Shown piece by piece: positions 11,760 to 24,366 of a stretch of 64,000 nt of DNA (its first letter is position 1; every line of letters starts with the position of its first letter). This stretch comes from Rhynochetos jubatus (taxonomy: Eukaryota; Chordata; Aves; Eurypygiformes; Rhynochetidae): the NCBI GenBank assembly GCA_027574665.1, contig CM050650.1, forward strand, positions 56,093,304 through 56,157,303, given 5' to 3'. A model generated the notes under the pieces. That model was not told the DNA's origin and ran no database searches. It saw nothing but the letters and a program-made list of their open reading frames with translations. The translations under genes were made by a program, and so were the position numbers.

Positions 11760-14285
11760 ATAAAATCAAGAGACTAGTGTGGCAGGGAGAAGGTATTTGG
11801 TTAACATGGTAAAACTTAGAAGGAGAGGAGTGGAAGGTGGCATGAGGCAGAAACAGACTTAGGTTCTTTCTGGATAGCTTGGAGTAGTGGGAGAAGGTTA
11901 CATGTGGGTAAGCTTGATCTAAATGCAAACTGCTTCCAATAAGAAAGGCAGGGGCAGGATTGTCTAGGTCTGCTCACCAGACCATGGTCTGCTCACGTTA
12001 TAATATCTATGAAATTCATGACTGTAGAACTAAAAGAATAGTTACCCTTGGCAGGTAGGGGTCAGACTGGGCACATACCCATCGGTAATGAATCTCCCCT
12101 TCCCTCCCACAAGCTATGCTACTTCTGCTAAACTTGTAGCAAGCTCCTGATATTTCTGCTCATCTAGTTAGTGCTAGGGCTTGCTGGCCTGAGGAAGGGA
12201 GAGGAAACCAGTGTTGACTCTGTAACAGTCCCATGAAAGAGCAAGGATGTGCTCTTTCCCACCATGCTGGCATTTGGGTCGGTAGAAGTTAGTTTAAAGC
12301 TTTGGCTCTCTCTTGTGCAAGGTTCTTGCTTCCACCTTGCCATTTCTCTGCTCAATCGCCTTGCTGCTGTCCAAACAAGACATTTATCAGTTCTGACTTC
12401 TTCCTTAGCTGCTCACTGAGGGTTTCTAAGAGTTTGCCTGGGATCTGTATATCAGTGTATGGCACTTTCTACTACTGTTCCACTATTGCCTTTGGCTTCC
12501 TCTCCTCCACGCTCACCCCAAGCCTGTAGCTGCTTTAAGTGACCTGCAGTCCATGGCACCTTGGGCTTCTGGTTTCTTGCATGCTGTGGGTGGCCATCTG
12601 CTCACCTGCACAACAGGTTCAGATTTGTGGAGCTTTTATTCCTTAGCTTTCCCACAGTGATTTCTGTCATGTCAAGCCTTTCTTATGTCTGACTCTAATA
12701 GGTAGGTCTCTACCTATCAGGTTGTAATTAGCACCTGATAAGTTACAAGGAATGATTCAGCATGATATAGGAGGGATCCCTTTCAATTCATTCTTCATCC
12801 CCTGCCAGTCTCTTTGTTATCTTTACTGCTGACATTTCCATTGTTTCCTGACTATCAGTAAAGATAATTTGTGCTCACTGATACCAGGACTGATGCTATG
12901 CCATAGGTGCAGTAATATAATTTCCTATGATAAGAGCACAAAGTATTGAACTTGGTGTTGCTCAAGTACCTTCTAGATTGCTAACTCAGTTTTGGAATTT
13001 GATCTAACTCTTATATAATTAAACACAAAGAGACTTGTTCTTGACTTCTTCCAGGTTTGTCTGCATTTTCCTTAGTATGTCTTTCTATTTAACTGGTATG
13101 TTTTTATCAGGGCTGTACGGATCATTATTTTTTATTTTAGGTATATTTATTAATTGTTCCCTGGATGGTTCTGCTGCCATGAACATTTTACAATGTAGCT
13201 TTAGGATAAAAATTACCATCCCCACTCAAATCTCTTCTGCAAATTGTAATCAAATGTTCCCCAAGTTGTATGGTTTTAAATGATGAAACTTTGAGCAATT
13301 TCCAAAATTGCCAAGGTTCTCATAAATTCTCATGCCAGTCCTCTTGTCATCTAAGTCTGTTCCCTCTGTGCTCCTAGATGTTAGGTAAAAAAAAAAAAAA
13401 AAGCAGTAAGAAAAAATATACTTCTTCCTTTTTTTCTTTTTGTGTTACTCAGTATCTGCTGTTTGTGTGTTTCTGTCATTATTCTTGGCATCGATGTCTT
13501 CGTTTCTTTCCATCTCCCCTTTTCCGCTCCCCACATCATAACAAAGCTTTACCTTCATTTTCTCATCTCTTTTTACAGAAGCAGGTATCGTTCCCATGCC
13601 TGCAAATGGTTTGTTGTCTGAAAACCCTCATTTCCACTGGTCTGACTCTTTCATTGTACTTGCTTGTTCTGTGTGAGATGCTGCATTGTCTACCTGTTAG
13701 TCACCCATCCCGTGCAGGGTTTCACTTTTCCTGCGGCTGCTACCAAGCTTCGTGTCCTTCACGCTGTGTGAGGGTTCCCCACTTACAAAATGAATGGGCC
13801 CTTTTCTTTACTAGCAGCATGGCTGTGGAGGTGCTGTGATGAGCACTGTGGCCACATGCTTCCTCAAGGCTTCATCCCATCCCTGTAACTGGTGCTTTCC
13901 CCTCCCCAGGCTCCGTGTCCCTCACTGTTGGTTTTGAGACCTGGCTGGGTCTTCACCAGGGAGGAGGTGGGAGTCACTCATCACAGCCACCAGCACAGGA
14001 CAGTCACTGGGAGGAGCTATTGAGGGGTCTTTTATCCTGGAAAAACAGGCATGAAATAAAAAGGGCAGCTGACAAAGAGGTGGGAAATGGGAAGACAACA
14101 ACCAAACAGAGAAGACAGAAAGACATGGATTTACCTGACTAAATCTTGGGTTAGAACCATTTTGGAGTAAGGAATTTGAGGGGTGTCAGAGAGCTGACAA
14201 GCTGTGTGGCTTGAAAAGCGTTAAATGGGAGGCTTTTTTGAGATACAGAGAAATAGACAGACAACTTTCAATTTCTGGGAGCATT
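11760..14285. other. Non-coding, partly pyrimidine-rich
   Basis: From about 12300 to 13850 the plus strand is rich in T and C, which keeps several frames open by chance, including one of 153 codons at 13378-13839 that begins in an A16 run. No recognisable domain or family was seen, so no gene is called. Confidence 0.5.
13387..13402. repeat. Poly-A homopolymer (A16)
   Basis: Sixteen consecutive A. No target-site duplication was recognised, so it is not assigned to a retroposed copy. Confidence 0.8.
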
Positions 14286-14286
14286 C

Positions 14287-14321
14287 TATATGTATATATA
14301 AATTACATATATGTATATATT
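14287..14321. repeat. TATATGTATATA-type simple repeat
   Basis: Two imperfect ATATGTATATAT blocks are separated by AAATTAC. Low-complexity AT-rich repeat. Confidence 0.75.
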
Positions 14322-16529
14322 AACAAAGCAAACATTTCAGCACCAACATTTACTTTGGTCAAAAATATAAAATTTCTTCCTAGATCTCATGGAAAATATC
14401 AAGGCATGCCTCCTACCCAACACATCTCTGGGCAGTGGAAACTACTGGTCCAGGCCCTGAAGCTGTTTTCTTCTAAGATTCCCTGACAGCAGACAAAAGC
14501 ACCACAGAGTTTTTAAAAGTGATGACACTGTTCTTTGAACTCTGGTCTGCATTCACCTGCAACAATCCAGTGCAGTGGTACAGGATGCACTCAGCCGATA
14601 GCACAGTGACAGACTTTCACGGGACCATCTGCCTCCTCCTGATTTGCACCAGTGTCTTAGCTCAGCTCCCTTTTCATGGCCTCCTTTCCTTCCTACTCCT
14701 GAGGTCACTGGTGTTCCTTGGCCATGTATCTGTCAGCTCTGCTGTGAAAATGATAATCTGCAGCAGCGATTCAGCAGGCAGATGTGTGTCTAATGCTGCT
14801 GCAGCAAGACTCGCTGCAACTCCTCTGTCAAAGCCACTGGGCAGCACAGGAAATAGAGATTTGTGTAGGAAAAAAAATAATCAGACTTCCAGTTTACATT
14901 CCCTTGCCATTACAAGAGCTTTCTAGAACTTACTGTCTTTAAAGTGGGAGAAAGCAGGTTTTCTTTCCTTCCCCTTGCCCTTGTTTTATCCCTTCCTTTA
15001 CTGGAAGGATTCCCACGTAGAAAGCTGCAGCCTCCTTTGTGTACCTCATCACTTGAACATCTACCTTAGCTGCCTGAATCCTCAGTAGCACCTTGTTTGT
15101 TAGCTTGCCTGGAAGGACGGATTTCTGCAGAGCTACTCACAGTTCCCTTTCCGAATACCACAAATTTATGTGTCTTTTGGTACTTTATAACACCAGGCAG
15201 TGGACGCTTGTAGCACGGTCTGTTTCCCATAAACATAGTCAAAGTGGTATTTCTAAGTTCATAGAGATTCCCAAAAGACCACACTGAGGCAGAGGGCTTG
15301 AGATGTTTTGAAACTAGCGTGAGGAGTCCCTAATGCTAGTTAGCATGTTGTGGGTTGGAAGGGATGTATGGAGGTTCGGAGAAAGAAAACAATATCAATT
15401 ATAATTTCTTCTCCTCTCCTTTCTCCTCCCATGGTCATTTTTTAATCTGTCAGTTTTAAAAACACAGATTTTCAATGATCCCAGTAAACAAATTTTCACT
15501 GCAAGCTGTGCATGTATTCTTTCATATTTACCAGCAGAAAAGAATAAATTATGTCTTCCTGCAGAATCCAACAGCTATGGAACTATGAGAAACTTACATA
15601 TTCTTTCAGAATGGAAAAAATACAGCGGTTTTTCTTCCTTTTTTTTTTTTTTTTTTACCCTATCAAGCATGTGAATTCACTCTTTTAGCACTTCTACAAA
15701 TGCTAAATACAAATCGGCATAGAAAGAATCCATAATTCTTCCTCTTGGGAAAGGACATTTGAATTTGGACATGCACCAACAGTAAGTAATATTCTAGAAG
15801 TTAATTTGTTTCCCCCCTTTCTTTGTATGATGGTATACTTGAAGCAGTATGTTCTTAGGGAAGGCTGTGGTGCTTCAAACCTTAAGAAGAGAAAAAAATT
15901 GCAAATCATTTGCTGCCTAGAAAAGAGCAAAATACATACAAAGGCAGAAAAACCTTTTGAAGACCACTTACAAGTGAATTACAAAAAAGGCTTACATAAA
16001 AGGTCTATTTTTAATACCTCATTTTTATAAAGTTTAAAGGGTGGAACCTGAAACTACTTTCCCATAATATAAACTTAATGATTTATCATAATCCAAGCCT
16101 ATTTCTTGTACCAGTATTAAAAAGTCTACCACTAAGACACAAGGGACTGGAGACAGGGTGTGAAAACTCGGAAGCTTTGAAATCTCTGGAAACATGCAAA
16201 TTCTGGTATGGAAGTGTTCAGTCTAGTCAGATCTGTACATTTACAATCTCCCTTATGCTGAGCACTAGCACAGATTTACAATCACCATCTATGTTACTGT
16301 ACAGCAAGGCATTAAAGTAGCTCTTCCACTTGAGTATGCAATGGGATAGAGTTAACGGATTTAATTTAGATAAATAGATCCCTGAAGATCAGCAGACAAG
16401 ACCTTTTGAAACACTGTCTTCACAGATTACTGAATGAAGCTTGATGTGAATGTCTGATCTATCACCCTCTTTCCTATAAAAGCTCTGCTCGCTGGCAGCA
16501 TAGCCTGTCTGATGTCCTTGTTTACTGCC
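14322..16529. other. Non-coding sequence, no supported gene
   Basis: The longest open frame (about 14522-14926 plus, roughly 134 codons from an ATG) has no recognisable domain and no flanking splice signals that I trust. A T18 tract lies at 15639-15656. Nothing else is recognised. Confidence 0.5.
15639..15656. repeat. Poly-T homopolymer (T18)
   Basis: Eighteen consecutive T preceded by a TTTTTCTTCC pyrimidine lead-in. It is a likely length-variable tract and could be the tail of a decayed antisense retroposon, but no body is recognisable. Confidence 0.8.
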
Positions 16530-16590
16530 ACACAGACTATAGACTCCATGAGGGAAGATCAGCATCCTTTTATCCCATATTTCATAATGG
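16530..16590 (+). repeat. Possible L2-type LINE 3' fragment
   Basis: ACTATAGACTCCATGAGGGA resembles the conserved AGACTGTAAGCTCCATGAGGGCAG-like block near the 3' end of L2-type LINEs, and is followed by T/C-rich sequence in the expected place. The match covers only about 25 bases with confidence. Confidence 0.4.
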
Positions 16591-19500
16591 TAAAAAAAGA
16601 GGTTTGCATAAAGAGCTATATTTTTACCAGCCAGTGAATTTGGTAGTTTTCTTGCTGAATTTTATAAAAATTATGTTTATAATGATAAGAAGACTTAGTA
16701 AAGTTTTAAAAATTTTAAAGATCTGTACAAGAGCCCCAGGCAGCCTGTCGACTCTATGTCAAAGGACAGCATTAAGTGGATTAAAAAGAAGTATGGGCAC
16801 AGCAAAGCTGGCCCAGCCGGCTATCTGCAGCCCCACCTTCCCCACAACTGCTCCTCTCCCAGCCATTCAGCTGTGACCTGGGCACTGAATTCTGTCCCAA
16901 ACTCTCTTTGAAAGTAGGACTGGGCTGTGAGATCTCTAAGAGGATGGACGGGTTTTGTGGGAAGTTTGGGAACAAGCTTTGCACTTATGAGTCCAAATTG
17001 TACTGAGACTCACCACCCCCCAGATTCTAAGAACTTTCTCGGTTGCTGTCACAGTAACTCTTCCAGCAGTGGGGGTTCACACAAAGTCGGTGTTGGCCAG
17101 TAAAGGCTGAGCTTACATACCACATCTTATTCCACAAAAGCTTCAGTAGGACCTCTCTCCTTCACTTGACTGCTGCGGTTTTTTTCATGCACTTGGGTTA
17201 ATTTTCTGCCTTTGAAAGTTTGATCTGGTTGTTTGGTTGGAATTGGATGATATACATGAAGCTAGTGGAAAGGGACAGACAGGCAGATACAGCAAGGTCT
17301 CACAAGCATCATCAGCTTAGGAAACCAAAACAAAAAGTCAGAAATCAGATGACTGTGAAGAGCTTTGAGCAGTATGGCCTGGAACAGCCCAACACTGAAT
17401 AATAAATTTCCATTCATACAGCCACAGCTGTGGTCCAGGAGCTGAGGTTCAGTCACTGAGGCAAATGGTGAAGAGTGTTGCGGTAGAAGGGTGTGGAAGG
17501 AGAAGAACAGTGCTCACTCTCTAGCCCAGCTAGATGGAGTATAGCTGAGCAAGACCCCACTGTGGTTTTATTTTGTGAATTGGGAGTATTTAGACTAGAT
17601 CTAGTCCTGCCAATTGTGCAGCTACATCAGATGCTTTGGGGATTGGAAAAATGTCATGCAATAAAACTAGAAAACACGATTGAAGCTACTAAGCTTTGCA
17701 GCAAGCAAAGGCGAAGACTTAATATTAGAACTACTTCAATCATTTTTAAAAAGGCAACATTAGAAAGAGGTTTTCTTTAGACTTTTCTCTTTTAGTCCCA
17801 TAAGACATAAATATTCAAAATATTCCAGCTGAAGGGTCTTACCTACCTCCCATTTCAGGTCAAAATTTTTATGTCCTGTTTTTATATGCCTCAGATGATT
17901 CTACTGAGGCAAAGAGTAGAGTATGTTATTCTATTACATTTATATGTTATTAGAAATAAATATTGAATAAATATTTAACACAACCATGCAGCCTCAGAGA
18001 TCTAGTATATGTATTTCCTTGTTGTGCAACTAAGCTGTGCAACTAATTGCAATGATAAAGAAGAACAGAGGCTTCACAGAAGGACACGAAACAGTATTTC
18101 TCAATAAAGGAGATGACTGCTTTGTTTCAAGAGCTTTCAAACTAAAAGGTGCTTTCATGTTAGGTTTGATATTTAACTCATACCTTTTGTGAAGTTCTGG
18201 CACATTCAGTGAATGCACAATTGAAAAATTAATACTCAGCATTTCTCCTCACCACTTCTGACACAAATCAGCATGCCTAATGCCAGTTCTTGCTAGTTCT
18301 GTAGTTTCATTCCACATTACAGACGAGTACAAAAAATCCCAGCAGAGTCACTCAGTTATGTTTGGAGGCAACTGATGGAGAAGAATTGCCCTATGCTGCA
18401 GAGGAGCTCACAGATGTGCAACAAAGGGGGCTGATGTGACAGGCACTTGCGGCACCCGCAGAGCACACAGGGGCAGAGGTCTCTGGACTAGCATTCCACT
18501 GGAAGCCTCTTCTGGAGGGAGAGCAATGTGCACAGAAAAGAAGATAAAACAGATATGAGCCCTATCATCAGGAATACGTATCCCCAACAGCACTGCAGGT
18601 GTTATCTTTTCTGTTTGTTACTTAGCTGTCCTCTCCTGGGTGAAGGGTCACCTTGAAAACCCTATTCCTGGTTACTTGTTACTATCTGCTGCTTTTCTTT
18701 CTGAGATTCTGTCCACACTTCCAGCATTATACTAACCTGTGCATCAGCATTCAACTGACTATTCCTTATATTAGCAGTTAATAATCCAGTCATCATTTAT
18801 TCCAAGGCTGTCTTGTACTGTTAGGAAGCATTTTTTTGTTCATCGACTTTCCTGAAGTTTGCAGTCTTCCTAAGGGCATATTCCAACAGAGCTCCTTCCG
18901 TTTTCCCACGCTGGGCAGCCGTACTTGTGGTGTTAGGAGGGTGCTGCCAATGGTGGACTTTGAGTTCTGAATGCCATTCTACTTCAGGTCTATTTTTAAA
19001 TGTGTTTTATGTTTTTGTTCATTTTCCACAGTATCAAAGTCCTGTTTATCATTCAAAACCTCAGGCAGGGTCTCTTCCTTTTCCCGTCAATAAATGTATC
19101 GCTAAGAGTTAATTCCGAATCTTTCAGTAGGCTGGGGGCTTTGCTTCAAATTGCAGTCTTTGTCTGGTTTTGAATCAGAATTCACCTTCCAAAAATTACC
19201 TTTGAAAGCTAGACCAGTCATTAACTCAATTTTTACTTGCATGCAATATCTTGTTAAAAACATGCTGTTTCTGGGTCTCATTTTTGTGCATTGCTCATAT
19301 TTTGAACATAGCCTTGTGGTTAACCATCTCTACTTGAGTTAGCAAAAATAATTCTTCAGTACCATCTACTTTCACAACCATGAATGCTTCTGCCCATCTT
19401 TTTCGGATAGCACCGACTCCTGCCAAAATGAAGGAATGTCTGGGACCTCTCCATTAGCCTTCTTCATTTCCAGAGTTTCAACTGTCAGTGGAGGACAATC

Positions 19501-19689
19501 CCTAAAGCTGGGGTAAGTTTCCAGTCCCCACTACTCGCTGAGGTAACTCCATAAGCAATCCTTAGTCCAGGAGGAACCTGGCAACATGAGGAAGATTTGT
19601 TTTTTCTATTTGTATGCAAATATATCTGCCACCCTTCCCTCCCGTTTAAAGGCAGTGCTTCTAATGAGACACAGGCAGGAAGTGGTTAA
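16591..19689. other. Non-coding sequence, no supported gene
   Basis: Short open frames occur on both strands without recognisable domains. No simple repeat or transposon remnant is recognised. Confidence 0.55.
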
Positions 19690-20560
19690 AGGAATGTTGC
19701 CAGGCAATTTTTTTCAAGTTGATTAATCATTACAGATAATCTGAATGTAGTTAATGAAAGCGATGAGAACGCAGAAGTTGCGTACTTCATCGATACCATC
19801 TGCTTCGACACGAAAGCTAAATCAGGTCAACAAAAAAATGGTTTATGAAAAATTATTCAAGTGATGTAGCTGCCCACTCTTGTTCAGGCTCTCGTGAAGT
19901 CACCGTGTATCCTAAAAGTTTATCCATGGATAAAACTTCCAAATAACCTGCATTATCCTGAAATGCTTGTGAATTACTTAATAATATTCATAGCTATGAT
20001 TGCACTTTTTTCCCCCAGAAAAATAGACTCAAATTAAATGCTGAAGATGATAGCAGATAGCAGACAAACCTTTCAAGAGATATTTTTAAGTTAGGTAGTT
20101 TAAAAAAATGCAAAAGGCTTTGCAGAAACAAACAGTTGTGTCTTGTTGCAAATTACTGAACAACATTTAATCGGCTTCTGCCAAAGACTAATCAGAGTTT
20201 CCCTGTGACTGCTGGAAAATGGCATTTTTGCAGCATTACAGGTTTCCAGGGGTGTGGTAGTGATGGAAAGAGTTTGCTGGTTATGTTCTAAGTTTCTGGC
20301 TGGGGGAATCCTCCCCTCCTTTCACATTTGTTCAGTTCAACTATTTTTGCCACTTATGCCATGATTCATCAATTTCCCAAATGCTGGGATCATCCGCTAG
20401 ATTTATCTCCCATGATGCGCAGTTTTCCCCTCACTGCCTAAATCCCATAATGTATCGCTGAAGTCCCATTACTGGAAGTGCATCATGGGAAAAGGTGGAT
20501 AGAGATCTTGGTACAACAGAAAGGTCCTGTTCTGCAGTTAATGCCTGGAACACTTTGATC
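19690..20560. promoter_or_regulatory. Candidate conserved non-coding element (enhancer-like)
   Basis: The block is AT-rich, yet about 55 bases near 19760-19812 keep six CpG dinucleotides, unusual outside a CpG island because methylated CpG decays. It also contains several homeodomain-type cores (GATTAATCATTA near 19721, TTAATG, TAATAATATTCAT near 19980) and an 11-bp inverted repeat in its right part. There is no long open frame. CpG retention and dense motif content are typical of deeply conserved enhancers, but conservation cannot be seen from one sequence. The target gene is unknown; the nearest visible promoter is the CpG island about 24 kb away. Confidence 0.35.
20408..20490. repeat. 11-bp inverted repeat TCCCATGATGC / GCATCATGGGA
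   Basis: TCCCATGATGC at 20408-20418 is matched exactly by its reverse complement at 20480-20490, with a 61-base spacer. The spacer contains CCCATAATG and CCCATTACTGG, which partly echo the same motif. It could be a paired factor-binding site or a weak hairpin. Confidence 0.7.
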
Positions 20561-21921
20561 AGAATTGTTTAAATGATGCCTTGGTATTTCTAAATCAAAG
20601 TTCAGATGCTTTGCAGAGTTATTTCACTCATTTGGGATGAACACAAACATTTAAATGACAGATTTCCGTTTCATTAATATTCTCATTTTTGCCCAAGTTA
20701 ATTTCTGTTTTAGATCCAGAAAATGGGCTGAAAAACTCCATTGGCACTTCTGTCAGCTTTGTGATCTTTTCAAATTCAAATTAATCGAGAAGAACAATTT
20801 TGCTGGAGTGAGTCCTTTCCTACTCACGTCACTTATTATTTTAATTGCCTATATTGAAAACATTATTTGTATTCATGAATTGCCACTTTGGTGACAAAAG
20901 GCCAAACTCTGATATCCCTGTTCAGTGGTAAATGAGACTACTCCCTTAACTCTATTGCAGGTGTTCTTTGCAGAGCTGTTGGTGAGCCTGGGTTTTCTTG
21001 CACAAATCAGGAATGCCAGCCACTCTGGCACTTCTAAGGACTCCTTCTCTGTGCTTACCTATTTATCATTCAGCAGTTTAAGACCGCAGTCTCCACTCCA
21101 GTCAGCCTTTTGGTAGACTGAAGTAAATTGTTCTGCAGCTGGGTCACGTAACTTACAGACACTACACTCCCCGTATTCTTCCTTCCTCTTCCCTTCCCCA
21201 TTCCTACTGGCACATGTACACACACAAGGAAGTAAAGAAGAATTTTAATCAATTTTTGGGCATTACAAGGGATTCCTGTAACACTGACATTCATGTCCTC
21301 AAGTCGAGAAGAGAGGGTAGTAACTCCCAGTGTACTCATTTACTCGTTGAGGCTGAGGCAGTGATCAGTTGTCCTCTTGGTATATCTAGGTCTTTAATGT
21401 CAGTGAGGCCTATGCAAAGGAGACTATTTTTATTGTTACGGTTGAAAGAAGAACGACTGCCACTGCACTAAAAACCTGAGTATCTGCTAGCTTTTTGTTT
21501 TATTGTTCCCTAAAATTCCCACTGAAGACTGGAATGCTTCAGTGAATTAGGTATCTGCAGGGTCTCTTTCCATTTTGTGAGTTCTGCTGCAGAATTATAC
21601 ATGGTGCATTCCCTCTCAAGGAGAGTTGGTTTTCTTATAAATGAAGAATTATTCAGCACAGCCTCCAAACATAATTTATTCAAAGTCTTTTGAAACATAT
21701 CGATTAGGACGTTCAAAGTGAGTGATTTGTAGCAGTGAATAAATCCCCCCTTGGGAACAAAGGTGTCTGCTGAAGATGAGACTTGGAGAGTATCCCAATG
21801 GATTCTCAAGCGCACAAGGAAAAGATTAATTATATCTGCACCCAAAATGGCTGTGGCTAGAAAGCTGGAGCTGCACAGGGAGACTGTAATCACTATTGTC
21901 CTGTGGTGTTCTAGCAGGAAT
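20561..21921. other. Non-coding sequence, no supported gene
   Basis: The minus-strand frame at 21510-22004 (164 codons) crosses the poly-A tract, which it reads as a poly-phenylalanine stretch, and shows no recognisable domain. I treat it as chance. Confidence 0.5.
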
Positions 21922-21951
21922 AAAAAAAAAAAAAAAATAAAAAAAAAAAAA
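21922..21951. repeat. Poly-A tract (A16-T-A13)
   Basis: Sixteen A, one T and thirteen A. An AATAAA-like start makes a retroposed transcript tail conceivable, but no flanking target-site duplication was found. Confidence 0.85.
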
Positions 21952-22142
21952 GAGGGGTTGATTTGGAGGAATAAAAAGGTTTTGAAATCTCGCCAACGTC
22001 TCATTTCCTCTCCCTAGGAGTGCAGAAATTCCCACTCATCCTAAATGTAGCTAACTCTTTTTATACTGCTCTTACTGCACTTTTTCCACCTCCATGAGTA
22101 CAGCTCCTGATGCAAGTCCCACTGCTGTCTCAGTGCACCCTA

Positions 22143-22199
22143 CCACCACCCCTGCCAGTGAGGCAGTTGTGGTAGTAACAGCAGTAACAAGGGTGGTGG
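22143..22199. repeat. Nested inverted repeat
   Basis: CCACCACCC (22143-22151) is exactly complementary to GGGTGGTGG (22191-22199). Directly inside the left arm is a second perfect hairpin, CTGCC-AGTGA-GGCAG (22152-22166). The nesting may reflect low-complexity purine/pyrimidine sequence rather than function. Confidence 0.6.
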
Positions 22200-22951
22200 G
22201 AGGTGCAGCAGCAGCAAAGAACTTCCCCCCCTCCCCACCCTTTCTTTTTTGTTTGACCATTTAGTCTGAAAACATGGAGAGACTTAATAAGCAGGGCTAA
22301 TTTGTAGTTGGCAAAGGAATTATTCTGTTGAGGTATTACGACCGGAACATGAAGCTCTGCCACTGTGTGCACATACCTAGTTTTCTGTATCCCTGAAATT
22401 AGTAGAACATAAACCGTTTAGTGGGCATCACTGTCACTGTGGCTATTCATGGAGTAAAGACAAATCTAAATTTTTTCATCAAAATGAGAAACTGATGACT
22501 CCCATTTCCTGTGAAATTTCAACTTTTTAACCACCGGCACTGTGCATGTTGTTATACTACTGCTATGTCCTGCAGAGGACGTATGAAAAAATTTAGATGC
22601 TTTCCACAGCCGGGGCATGAGGCAATCCCAATTTGGCCATGCTAGTTTCCCTTGCAGTCACAGCAAACAAAATCAGTAACGCTTTCTGCTCACTATGAGA
22701 TTTTTCTGGGAAAGAAGCTGCCTTATATAACATCACCTTAAATTTACATCCTCAGACCCCAGCTTACTTTTATTTCTTGGGCCATGCGAGTATCATATTT
22801 CTTCTGCACAGTGTCCAACTGCTAGCCAATTCCCATGTCAACCCAGAATAGGCCTGGTCAGGAATTTTTCAATTAAACATTAATTAGAAAAGTCTATGTT
22901 CGTCAAAACCGAAACTGACTGCTGAAGCCATTGGTTTTGACAGATGTTCTC

Positions 22952-22971
22952 TTAAAAAAAATTTTTTTTAA
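22952..22971. repeat. Perfect A/T palindrome
   Basis: TTA(8)T(8)AA reads the same on both strands over 20 bases. Rigid A-tract DNA of this kind tends to exclude nucleosomes. Confidence 0.85.
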
Positions 22972-24336
22972 AGAAAGTTTGGAAGTTGCCAAAGTATCTC
23001 ACTGAACTGGTTTTGGTTTATTTTGTTTTGTATTACTGGAGGCAAGTTTTTCATTTAAAGAAACCTTTGGTTTTAAATTAATCAGTTTATACTGGGAATT
23101 GAAATAAAGGAATTCCAAAACCCCAATGTTTTAATCAACCCAACCAAATTTCCACATTTTCTATTTAGGAAGGGTTATTATGTTTGAGAGACTTTTTTCC
23201 ACTATCCAGGACACAAATATTTTTGAAAATGTTAGATTCTCATAGGACAGGACAAATTGTTGTGTCTCTGCCTCTAGACTGGAACTGTTCAGGACTCTAT
23301 GTTAACTAGTTCCTAGAGACTCCAGCAAGTTAAAATTATAATGCAATCCTTTTATGATAATATCAATTTCCCACTTGCGCATAACCCCACTAATTTTCTA
23401 GATTTAAAAGTTGTATTCTCCTCTGGAACCCAATTTATCTTGTTTTCAAACAGTTGTGCTGAAAAAACCCTGAGTGCTTCCACATGAACAAGGAAAACTG
23501 CTGTGGTATGACTAAAAATGGGAAAACAATTCCAAGGAGAAATCAGAGCTCAAGTTATAGAATTTGTAAATAGTTAGTTGGGGAAAAAAACAACCAATAT
23601 TTACAGAATACATTTAGAATTCTTCTTGTACCCAAACCATGTTTGTTTCCTTTTTATGATGTGAACAAATACCTTAAATTTGTCTCTAATTAACTGATTG
23701 CTACTGATTCAGCAGGGCATACCTGGTTATTTTACAGCAGAAAACAGTGTTCCCTTATAGCAAGTTATGTATTTAGCTTAAAATAAATACTGAAAAAGCT
23801 TTTCAGGTTTCCAAAGCTTTTCCACTTAATAGAACAATTATACTTGAATGGCAATAGTATGTACAAAGGCATGGGTTTGTACTCTTCTCTAAAGCAAATA
23901 CATGGTAGCTAGAAGCAAGTTGGTTATTCTAAGTATCTCACAATGAGAAGAAAAAATATTTAGAAATTTTGACAATTTAATATCTTCTGTTACAGACATC
24001 TAGGCTACCTCTCCTAACTAGCTCATCCCTTTTTGAGTACATCAGTAGACAAGTAGCTGATTGAACTGAAGGATGGGGATACTCTGGGCATAATGGGGAA
24101 GAAAAGCTAGACCTTTGCTCATTCAAGTAGTATTATAATAATTATAATAGCTGAGGTTTAAGATAAACCTGTGGAAAAAGAAATCTTATATGTGAGAACA
24201 GTTAAGTTGTCATATAATTACTCCTGTTCCTCCCTACAGCGATTGAGTGAACACAACCAAGTTACTGATTGCACCTCAGGACATGAGCCATCTGGAAGGT
24301 TTCCTGTCTGGGCAACTAAATGGGCCGGTGATGCAA

Positions 24337-24366
24337 AACTCAGTGATACACAACTCAGTGATACAC
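24337..24366. repeat. 15-bp perfect tandem duplication
   Basis: AACTCAGTGATACAC occurs twice head to tail with no mismatch, which suggests a relatively recent slippage event. Confidence 0.9.

Noticed and set aside
13378-13839. 153-codon plus-strand frame
   Set aside because: Starts in a poly-A run (poly-Lys) and continues through pyrimidine-rich low-complexity sequence.
14522-14926. 134-codon plus-strand frame
   Set aside because: No recognisable domain, no convincing splice or promoter context.
21700-21951. Possible processed pseudogene ending in the A16-T-A13 tract
   Set aside because: No target-site duplication and no recognisable coding body upstream.
21510-22004. 164-codon minus-strand frame
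   Set aside because: Runs through the poly-A tract, which it reads as poly-Phe, and shows no domain; best explained by chance.
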